From assembly GCA_947455805.1 (NCBI GenBank), contig CANGSN010000242.1, positions 1 to 5,423 on the forward strand: 5,423 nt of DNA, in the 5' to 3' direction. Of this stretch, positions 1 to 5,282 are shown in pieces. Origin of the DNA: Planctomycetota bacterium. Lineage in GTDB: Bacteria > Planctomycetota > UBA1135 > UBA2386. Under the pieces are notes generated by a model. The model saw only the letters and a list, made by a program, of their open reading frames with translations. It was not told where the DNA came from and did no database searches. Every line of letters starts with the position of its first letter. Within the stretch, counting starts at the first letter, position 1. The translations under genes and the position numbers were made by a program.

Positions 1-864
1 CGCCGCCGCCTGCACCGCCGCCGCCGCCCAGCTCGGCGCCAAAGCCGCCGGCGCCTTCGCCAACGTCGTGTTCTTCGCGGCGGCGAACTCGGCGGCGAAC
101 GCCTTGCGCAAGGTCGCGGCTGGCACGCAGACGCCGAAGCTCGGCCGCTTCAGGTCGGCCAGCTCCGGCTCGCTCTTGTCGCGTTGCACGTGCTCGCTGG
201 CGTAGAGCCCCAGCAGACGGCCATCCGTCCCGAACAGCGGCGCGCCGTCGCAACGGTCGTCGTTGCGCGCGTCGCACAGGAACAGGTCGGCGGCGGCGCA
301 GCGCACGCCGCGCAGCGTGACGTCGGCCAGCGCCGGGCTGGCGACGCCGGCGAACGCCAGCATGTCCTTGCCCTCGGGCCGGGCCAGCACGACCAGCGGC
401 TCGCCGACGGCGGGACGATCGGCGCCGAGCTGTGCCGACGGCAGCTCGGTCTTGGCCGCGTTCGCGCGCAGCAGGGCGAGCCCACTGGCGGCGTCGATGC
501 GCACGACGGTCGCGGTCAGTTCGGTGTTCGCGGCATCGTCGAGCTGCACGACGATCTTCTTGTCGCTGGCACCCTGCGCCTCGGCCACGAGGTGGGCCCA
601 GGTCACGACGAGGCCGCTGGCGTCGACGACGACTCCGGTGCTGGCGCGTTCGATGCGGTAGACGCCGCGGTCGCCCTTCACCTCGACGGCGACGTGCACG
701 ACGGCGCTGCGCACGGCGGCGACGACCGCCGCGGGAGAACCGGGACGCAGGGCCTCGGCGGCATCGGCCGGGGCCTGCAACAGCGTGGGATTGACGACGC
801 CCTGCGCGGGCAGCAGTGCTGCCCACAACGCGGCGTGGGCCAGAACGACGAACGGACGCACCAT
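1..864 (-). CDS. Exported trypsin-fold (HtrA-like) protein with degenerate catalytic triad, partial at C-terminus
   Basis: The frame is open from an ATG at 864 to the left edge, giving 288 residues with no stop, so the C-terminus is missing. Residues 1-20 look like a signal peptide (MVRP, then a hydrophobic stretch ending LLPA before Gln21), so the protein is probably exported. Residues about 45-258 follow the S1C/HtrA order. TGVVVDASGLVVTWAHLV holds the His-loop histidine (H91). RIDAASGLALLR aligns with the Asp loop, but the catalytic Asp position is Gly128. RCDGAPLFGTDGRLLGL aligns with GNSGGPLF, but the Ser position is Asp206. FGVCVPAATLRKAF matches the closing strand and helix of these domains. 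An Ala-rich linker begins near residue 265; a PDZ or other module could follow outside the window. Four cysteines (189, 197, 205, 246) could form disulfides. The gene starts 39 bp after the CxxC protein's stop, so co-transcription is likely. The fold call is fairly sure. Loss of activity is inferred from the substitutions. Confidence 0.82.
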   Translation of the reverse strand, partial: MVRPFVVLAHAALWAALLPAQGVVNPTLLQAPADAAEALRPGSPAAVVAAVRSAVVHVAVEVKGDRGVYRIERASTGVVVDASGLVVTWAHLVAEAQGASDKKIVVQLDDAANTELTATVVRIDAASGLALLRANAAKTELPSAQLGADRPAVGEPLVVLARPEGKDMLAFAGVASPALADVTLRGVRCAAADLFLCDARNDDRCDGAPLFGTDGRLLGLYASEHVQRDKSEPELADLKRPSFGVCVPAATLRKAFAAEFAAAKNTTLAKAPAALAPSWAAAAVQAAA

Positions 865-903
865 GGGTGCGAGCCTACCGCACGGCAGCGGCGGCCGGCA
901 GCG

Positions 904-1812
904 TCACTTGCCCTTGTTGGCCTTCTGCTCGGCGAGCACCTTCTCGTTCGCTTCGGCGCGTTTGTGCGCCAGCTCCAGCATGCGCTTCTGGTGCTTCAGG
1001 AAGTAGTCGGTGTGCTGCTTGAACGCGTTCAGCGTGTTGGCCTCGCGCTCCTCGAATCCTTGGAACTGATTGCCGCCGTAGACCTTCCCGATCACGTCCT
1101 CGAGACCCTTCGAGGTGCGCTTCAGCGGCGGGAACGTCGCCTGGCCGAGACCGTAGGCCTTGACCAGGTCCTTGACCTCCTTGCGGGTCGCCTTGCCGGT
1201 CGGCTTGACCGCGTCGAGCGCCGCCATCGTCTGCTCGGCTTGTGCGATCGCCTTCTGCAGCGCCGCCGCGTTCGCCTCCTTGAGGCTCGGCTTCAGCGCC
1301 GCCACCTCGACGAGGCGCGCGCCGTTGCACGTGCCGCATTTGAAGCCGCCTTCGCCGCGGCACATCGAGCAGGCGCCGAACCGGTCGCCGCCGCCGTCGG
1401 TCTTGATCTGGCCGCTGCCGCCGCACAGCAGGCACAACACGAAGCCGGCGGCGAAACACTGCGGGCAGTGCACCTTCTCGAGCGGATCCGGCCAGTGGCC
1501 GAGGCCAGCACAAGCGCGGCAGGCCGCCTCACGATCCTTGTTGCGCTTGCACTCGACGCAGTGCTTCGCGTCCTCGGTGAAGCGCCAGCACGTCGAGCAC
1601 CTGGTCTTGCCGGTGCCAGTGCAGCTCTGGCACTTGTCGGCCTTCCACTCGGCCCACTGCAGCAGCCCCTTGTCGTCCTTCGTGGTCGCGCGTTCGAACT
1701 TGTCGGGCGCGACGTAGCGGATCTCGGGCGCCTTGTCCTTCTGCGCACTCGCCGCCGCAGCGACGAAGAAGAACACCAACCAGGGCAGGAAGCGGGCGAT
1801 GCGGGACATCAT
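904..1812 (-). CDS. Exported cysteine-rich protein with eight CxxC motifs (DnaJ zinc-finger-like)
   Basis: This encodes 302 residues. I chose the ATG at 1812 because a GGAG lies 8 nt upstream and because the signal peptide then begins at residue 1 (MMSRIARF, a hydrophobic core, then ASA before Gln24). Eight CxxC motifs lie at about 61-64, 72-75, 85-88, 98-101, 116-119, 127-130, 148-151 and 159-162. They form four pairs, with 7, 9, 7 and 7 residues between partners. Four read CxxCxGxG exactly (CQSCTGTG, CRACAGLG, CLLCGGSG, CSMCRGEG), as in the DnaJ central domain, but no J domain is present. Each pair could bind one Zn or form disulfides. The rest (about 170-302) is predicted helical and charged, ending in a Lys/Glu-rich segment without cysteines. 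An alternative GTG at 1908 overlaps the upstream stop as GTGA, but it would bury the signal peptide 32 residues in. The specific function is unknown; binding of unfolded protein or metal is inferred from the motif type. Confidence 0.85.
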   Translation of the reverse strand: MMSRIARFLPWLVFFFVAAAASAQKDKAPEIRYVAPDKFERATTKDDKGLLQWAEWKADKCQSCTGTGKTRCSTCWRFTEDAKHCVECKRNKDREAACRACAGLGHWPDPLEKVHCPQCFAAGFVLCLLCGGSGQIKTDGGGDRFGACSMCRGEGGFKCGTCNGARLVEVAALKPSLKEANAAALQKAIAQAEQTMAALDAVKPTGKATRKEVKDLVKAYGLGQATFPPLKRTSKGLEDVIGKVYGGNQFQGFEEREANTLNAFKQHTDYFLKHQKRMLELAHKRAEANEKVLAEQKANKGK

Positions 1813-1818
1813 GATGGC

Positions 1819-1825
1819 GACTCCG
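1819..1825 (-). promoter_or_regulatory. Shine-Dalgarno (GGAG) of the CxxC protein gene
   Basis: On the minus strand GGAGTCGCCATC precedes the ATG at 1812, placing GGAG 8 bases from the start. It is the only convincing ribosome binding site in the window. It decides between this ATG, the ATG directly after it (1809, 11 bases away) and the upstream GTG at 1908. Confidence 0.55.
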
Positions 1826-1835
1826 GAATGCACGG

Positions 1836-1852
1836 CCCGGACGATACCCGGG
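1836..1852 (-). other. Hairpin in the leader of the CxxC protein gene
   Basis: CCCGG (1836-1840) and CCGGG (1848-1852) pair around the 7-base loop ACGATAC, with two further pairs possible past a bulged G. It lies in the 92-bp gap between the zipper gene and the CxxC gene, ending 23 bases before the chosen start codon. It might attenuate read-through or stabilise the message. With a 5-bp core it may equally be a chance feature. Confidence 0.25.
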
Positions 1853-1904
1853 GCCGACGCCGACGACAGCGGTCGCAGCCTCGTTCCGCGCGCCGCGAGT
1901 GCGC

Positions 1905-2156
1905 TCACGCGGACTGCGGACCGTCGCCCGCATCGCCGTCCGCCGCCGCTTCGTCGTCGGCGAGCCCGGCGCGCTGCAGCTTCAACCGCACGCGGCGATT
2001 CTGCCGGCGCAGGCGGTCGTTGCTCTGCTGCAGGCGCCCGAGCTCGTCGAGCAGCAGCCGCAGTTCGGCGGCGGGCACCGCCACTTCCGAGATGCCTTCG
2101 CGCAGCTGGTGCCGCAGCGCCTTGCGCACGGCTTCGAGTTCCTTGTGGCCGGTCAT
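1905..2156 (-). CDS. Small leucine-zipper protein, hypothetical
   Basis: This is an 83-residue protein whose family I do not recognise. From the ATG at 2156 the codons keep the strong G/C third-position bias of the neighbours, which supports real coding. The frame stays open to 2351, but that extension overlaps the divergent methyltransferase and reads as non-coding. A heptad pattern is visible. L32, L39, N46, N53 and L60 fall at one core position and L35, L42, L49 and V56 at the other, which predicts a parallel coiled coil of about 30 residues with two buried Asn. The segment from about 48 to 59 is Arg-rich, and the last 20 residues are acidic (ADDEAAADGDAGD). There is no signal peptide or membrane segment, so it is probably cytoplasmic. 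No clear Shine-Dalgarno precedes the start. It is the first gene of the minus-strand run, 92 bp ahead of the CxxC protein. Regulation by DNA binding is not supported by a recognisable DNA-binding fold. Confidence 0.62.
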   Translation of the reverse strand: MTGHKELEAVRKALRHQLREGISEVAVPAAELRLLLDELGRLQQSNDRLRRQNRRVRLKLQRAGLADDEAAADGDAGDGPQSA

Positions 2157-2271
2157 CGCCAGAGGCTCGCGCCGGGAGCCGCGAAGCGCAAGCGCGCGCT
2201 GGAACGGTTGGACCGCAGGGTCATGATGCGGCGATGCCGTGCGCCCAGCTTCCTGCGTCGTTCCCCCGCCG
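2157..2271. other. Divergent intergenic region
   Basis: These 115 bases separate the minus-strand zipper gene from the plus-strand methyltransferase and should contain promoters for both. I see no convincing -35/-10 pair, operator palindrome or Shine-Dalgarno on either strand. A TTGGAC at 2208-2213 has no matching -10 at normal spacing. If GTG 2239 is the true methyltransferase start, the gap shrinks to 82 bases. Confidence 0.4.
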
Positions 2272-3276
2272 ATGACGACGCTGCCCGAACTGTTGCGCAC
2301 GGCGATCGGCCGCCGTGGCCCGCTGCTGGCGCGCCTGCACGGCGAAGGCACCGACTGCTACCGGTTGCTGCACGGCGTCACCGAAGGTGCACCCGGCCTG
2401 TCGGTCGATCGCTACGGCAGCCTGCTGCTGCTGCAGACGTGGCGCGAACCGCTGGCCGCCGACGCCGTCGAAGCGCTCGCCGCGATCGCACGCGGCGAAC
2501 TGGGCGTCGAACTCGATGTCGTCGCCAACCACCGCGGCCGCGAGGTGCCGCCGGACTTCGTGCCGCACGAGCCGACACCGGCGGCCCTCGCCGATCGACG
2601 CTGCCACGAACGCGGCGTCGCCTTCTGCATCCGCGCGCGCCACCGCGGCCAGGATCCGTGGCTGTTCCTCGACCTGCGCAGCGGCCGCGCCGTCGTGCAG
2701 TCGATCGCGGCGCAGAAGCGCGTGCTGAACCTGTTCGCCTACACCTGCGGCGTCGGCATCTGCGCGGCCGTCGGCGGGGCCGCGGCGGTGACCAACGTCG
2801 ACTTCGCGCACAGCGCGCTGGCGGTCGGCCGCGACAACGCCGCGGCGAACGACCTGCCGCCGGAGCGCTGCACCACCGTGCAGTCCGACTGCCTGCCGGT
2901 GCTGCGCCAGCTCGCCGGCATGCCGGTGCAGCGGCGTGGCAAGCACGTGCCCTACCTGCGCGTCGAGCGCCAGCCGTACGACCTGATCGTGCTCGATCCG
3001 CCGCGGCTGGCGAAGACGCCGTTCGGCACCATCGACGTCGTCAACGACTACCAGTCGCTGTGGAAGCCGACCCTGCTGGCGCTCGCCGACGGCGGCACCG
3101 TGCTCGCCACCAACCACGTGCCGACGATCGACGAGGCGGCGTGGCACACGGCGCTGCGGCGCTGCGCCGAGAAGGCCGGCCGGCCGCTGCGGGAACTGCA
3201 GCCGATCGCGATCGACGAGGACTTCCCGTCGTTCGACGGCAAGCCGCCGCTGAAGGTCGTGCTGGCGCGGATCTGA
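2272..3276 (+). CDS. RlmI-type class I SAM-dependent methyltransferase lacking a PUA domain
   Basis: This is a 334-residue protein of the COG1092/RlmI-like group, whose characterised E. coli member methylates a cytosine (m5C) in 23S rRNA. The N-terminal part carries the family's YRLLHGVTEGAPGLSVDRYG block (about 30-49), followed by the FLDLRSGR block (132-139). The Rossmann SAM site reads VLNLFAYTCG (151-160) with an acidic strand end at NVDFAHSAL (175-183). Motif IV is DLIVLDPPRLAKT (about 237-249). LATNHV (278-283) stands where characterised RlmI has a Ser-Cys-Ser segment. The C-terminus DFPSFDGKPPLKVVLAR matches the family's closing strand. An in-frame TGA at 2224-2226 leaves only two starts, ATG 2272 and GTG 2239 (11 residues longer). 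Neither has a Shine-Dalgarno, and I prefer ATG. The usual N-terminal PUA domain therefore cannot be present. It is a single plus-strand gene among minus-strand neighbours. The methyltransferase call is firm; the exact RNA target is not known. Confidence 0.88.
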   Translation: MTTLPELLRTAIGRRGPLLARLHGEGTDCYRLLHGVTEGAPGLSVDRYGSLLLLQTWREPLAADAVEALAAIARGELGVELDVVANHRGREVPPDFVPHEPTPAALADRRCHERGVAFCIRARHRGQDPWLFLDLRSGRAVVQSIAAQKRVLNLFAYTCGVGICAAVGGAAAVTNVDFAHSALAVGRDNAAANDLPPERCTTVQSDCLPVLRQLAGMPVQRRGKHVPYLRVERQPYDLIVLDPPRLAKTPFGTIDVVNDYQSLWKPTLLALADGGTVLATNHVPTIDEAAWHTALRRCAEKAGRPLRELQPIAIDEDFPSFDGKPPLKVVLARI

Positions 3277-3282
3277 ACCGGC

Positions 3283-3297
3283 TCGCCCGCAGGGCGA
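3283..3297 (+). terminator. Short hairpin just after the methyltransferase stop
   Basis: The sequence TCGCCC-GCA-GGGCGA forms a perfect 6-bp, GC-rich stem with a 3-base loop, starting 6 bases after the methyltransferase TGA. No T-run follows, so it is not a classical intrinsic terminator. It could mark a 3' end or pause site. Short GC hairpins also arise by chance in DNA this GC-rich. Confidence 0.35.
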
Positions 3298-3351
3298 CCC
3301 GGCTCCGCGATCGCCCGGACGGCACAACGCGGGCCCCATGCACCGCGAAGG

Positions 3352-3376
3352 CGACGCCGTCGGCCCCGCGGCGTCG
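3352..3376. terminator. Candidate bidirectional hairpin between convergent genes
   Basis: CGACGCCG (3352-3359) and CGGCGTCG (3369-3376) form an 8-bp perfect stem around a 9-base loop. The stem extends by one G-T wobble at the base on the plus strand. It lies 33 bases past the stop of the DUF3352-like gene and 75 bases past the methyltransferase stop, where a terminator shared by converging transcripts is expected. There is no T-tract on either strand, so termination strength is uncertain. Confidence 0.42.
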
Positions 3377-3409
3377 TCTCCTTGGCAAGCCGCTCGGACG
3401 CCCTGGCGA

Positions 3410-5179
3410 TCAGAACACGCGGCCGCTGGCGCGCTGCAGCACGTCGTCGACCAGCGCTGCGAGGCCGGTCCACAGCGTGCCGAGGCGCAGCGGGCCGTGG
3501 TTGGCGACGGTGACGCCGCGCTCGTCGACGCGCCACGTCATCGTCGTCGTCGCCAGCGCCGCCGCCACCTGCTCCCCGTCCGGCACGATCTCCGAGCCGA
3601 CGCCGAGCTCGTCGCGGCGTTCGTTCAACTGCGCGGACAGCAGGCCCGCCAGCGAGCGCCAGCCGAGTTCGACGGCGCGCGCCGAACGAACGTGCACGAC
3701 GCCGCTGGCCTTGGCCGCGTGCACGCGCAGCTGCTGCATGTCGGCGGCCTGCGCCAGCTCGCCTTCGGTCTGGCGCAGCATGCGGACCAGCGCCGCCGTG
3801 TCGGACGCCAGCCACAGCGCCCCGTCGTGCAGCACGTAGCACGGCGACAGCTGCAGGTTGGCTTCGGCGAACGGCACCTGCACGTAGCGGATGCGGTGGG
3901 CGTCCAGCTCGCGGGTCTTCCACTCGAGGCCCTGCTGCGCCACCGCTTCCTCGACGTGGGACAGCATCGGCGCGAGGCGCTCGGCGTCGCGCACGGCCAC
4001 GCGCAGCAGCAACTCGGGCTTCGGCACCGGCCCCTTCTCCAGCGACAGCGCGATCGCCACCTGCGTACCGAGCGCCGCCAGCACGTTCTCGACCTTCTGC
4101 GCGGTGGTGCCGGCGCGACGGAACGCACCGACCAGCTCGCGCTGCAGTTCTGCGCCGGCGTCGGGCGGCAGCAGGTCGATCAGCTGGCGCATCGCCGGGA
4201 ACAGCGACCCGAGATCGAGGCTGCCGGCGGCGAGCAGCACCGTGTTCGGCGAGCAGGCGCCGACGAACGACAGGTCGACCGGCTGCGACCACGCGGCCTT
4301 GCACAGGCCGCGCGCGCTGCCGCCGAGGCCCAGGTGCAGATGGTCGCCGCTGGCGGTCGTCGCCGCGTAGATCGCATCGATGCCGCCGAGGCCGAGCACG
4401 TCGGCGTAGGCCGCGGTTTCGTACGGCAGCATCGGCTGCAGCCAGCCGGTCAGCTGGCGGCCGTCGACGAACGCCGACATCAGCGGCCGATCGCCCAGCT
4501 CCGCGCGCAGCTCGCCGAGCCGCGACGTCTTCGTCCACGCCGGCGCCCCGGCGAGCACGTCGGCGAGTTCGCCCAGGTACGGGCGGCTGTTGGTGGCGAC
4601 GAAGAAGCCACCGATCGACGCGGTGAACAGCGGCGGCTGTTCCGGTGCGCGCGAGACCAGCGCGCTGTGCTGGCCGATGCGCACTTCCTCCTGCTGGCGG
4701 TTGCGACCGGGCAGCTGCCGCAGCACCAGGTCGCGCACGCGGCGCAGCGTCGGGCCGGCATCGCCTTCGTCGACGACCAGCGCCACCGACGGGCCCATGC
4801 CCTCGATCGTCAGCCGCCCCACCGCCAGCGCCATCGGCCGCGCCAGCAGCGCCCGCAGGTCGGCCGGGCGCCAACCGTCGCGCTGCAGGTCGGCCTGCAC
4901 CTGGTCGGCCACGCGCGTCAGCTCCTGCTCGAGCAGGCGTTCGCGCAGCTCCGGCGGCAGCTGCTCGAGCAGTTGCCGGACCATCGGTGCCAGCGAGCTG
5001 CCGTTCGCGGCTTCGACGTGGGCGGCGAGCCCGGCGCTGCAGACGGCGGCGTAGGTCGACGGCGGTAGCACGTCCTCGACGGTGCTTGGACCGGTGGCGG
5101 GACGCGATTGGGCGGAGAGCGCGAGGCCGAGGCTGCAGGCCACGGCGAGGCGAGATGAACGGAGCAGCATGGAGGTCAT
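3410..5179 (-). CDS. Exported DUF3352-like protein with two tandem copies of one module
   Basis: This encodes 589 residues from the ATG at 5179. A GTG at 5188 and an ATG at 5170 are alternatives, and none has a clear Shine-Dalgarno. Residues 1-23 form a signal peptide (basic RSSR, a hydrophobic core, then LSA before Gln24), so the protein is probably periplasmic or surface exposed. There is no other obvious membrane segment. The sequence resembles the DUF3352 group of secreted proteins, with LPPSTYAAV near the start, a SIGGFFVATNS strand-turn and mixed alpha/beta segments. It looks internally duplicated, with residues about 35-294 and 301-565 following the same order. Examples are SSLAPMVRQLLEQLPPE against GSLFPAMRQLIDLLPPD, and GGFFVATNSRPYLGELADVL against DGALWLASDTAALVRMLRQT. 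No catalytic motif is visible and the biochemical role is unknown. It converges with the methyltransferase gene and lies 103 bp downstream of the partial gene at the right edge. Confidence 0.83.
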   Translation of the reverse strand: MTSMLLRSSRLAVACSLGLALSAQSRPATGPSTVEDVLPPSTYAAVCSAGLAAHVEAANGSSLAPMVRQLLEQLPPELRERLLEQELTRVADQVQADLQRDGWRPADLRALLARPMALAVGRLTIEGMGPSVALVVDEGDAGPTLRRVRDLVLRQLPGRNRQQEEVRIGQHSALVSRAPEQPPLFTASIGGFFVATNSRPYLGELADVLAGAPAWTKTSRLGELRAELGDRPLMSAFVDGRQLTGWLQPMLPYETAAYADVLGLGGIDAIYAATTASGDHLHLGLGGSARGLCKAAWSQPVDLSFVGACSPNTVLLAAGSLDLGSLFPAMRQLIDLLPPDAGAELQRELVGAFRRAGTTAQKVENVLAALGTQVAIALSLEKGPVPKPELLLRVAVRDAERLAPMLSHVEEAVAQQGLEWKTRELDAHRIRYVQVPFAEANLQLSPCYVLHDGALWLASDTAALVRMLRQTEGELAQAADMQQLRVHAAKASGVVHVRSARAVELGWRSLAGLLSAQLNERRDELGVGSEIVPDGEQVAAALATTTMTWRVDERGVTVANHGPLRLGTLWTGLAALVDDVLQRASGRVF

Positions 5180-5282
5180 GGACGACACCGGGTCGGAGAG
5201 GCGCCGCAGAACGGTGCGCCGCCGCGACTATTCGCAGGCGAAGCGCCCGGACCGGGAACACGACGCCAAAGCGACCGATCCG

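Noticed and set aside
904..1812. Calling the CxxC protein DnaJ
   Set aside because: There is no J domain or HPD motif, the protein is exported, and it has eight CxxC motifs instead of four.
184..2226. Plus-strand 680-codon open frame opposite the three minus-strand genes
   Set aside because: It is antisense to genes with signal peptides, protease landmarks and CxxC motifs. Its translation is low-complexity Arg/Ala/Leu-rich, as expected of a stop-poor shadow frame in high-GC DNA.
2208..2236. Possible sigma-70 promoter, TTGGAC followed by GCGATG at 17 bases
   Set aside because: The -10 candidate matches the consensus at one position only.
2221..3339. Minus-strand 372-codon open frame opposite the methyltransferase
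   Set aside because: The plus strand there encodes clear SAM-binding and DPP motifs. The minus translation has no recognisable domain.
1899..3839. Plus-strand 646-codon open frame
   Set aside because: It covers the methyltransferase in another frame and runs into the antisense of the DUF3352-like gene. The translation is Arg-rich without motifs.
3338..5068. Plus-strand 576-codon open frame
   Set aside because: It is antisense to the DUF3352-like gene and rich in Gln/Arg/His, a typical mirror of Leu/Ala/Val codons. It has no domain signature.
5134..5136. Lipobox-like AVAC in the signal peptide of the DUF3352-like protein
   Set aside because: The -3 residue is Ala and -2 is Val, and the hydrophobic stretch continues past the Cys to a better signal peptidase I site at LSA|Q.
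3048..5261. Minus-strand 737-codon open frame
   Set aside because: It is a shifted frame of the DUF3352-like gene, extremely Arg/Ala-rich. The competing frame has a signal peptide and balanced composition.
5189..5282. Promoter or terminator between the partial gene and the DUF3352-like gene
   Set aside because: Only a weak GGCGC/GCGCC stem with an 11-base loop and poorly spaced -35/-10 look-alikes (TTGGCG, GAATAG) are visible.
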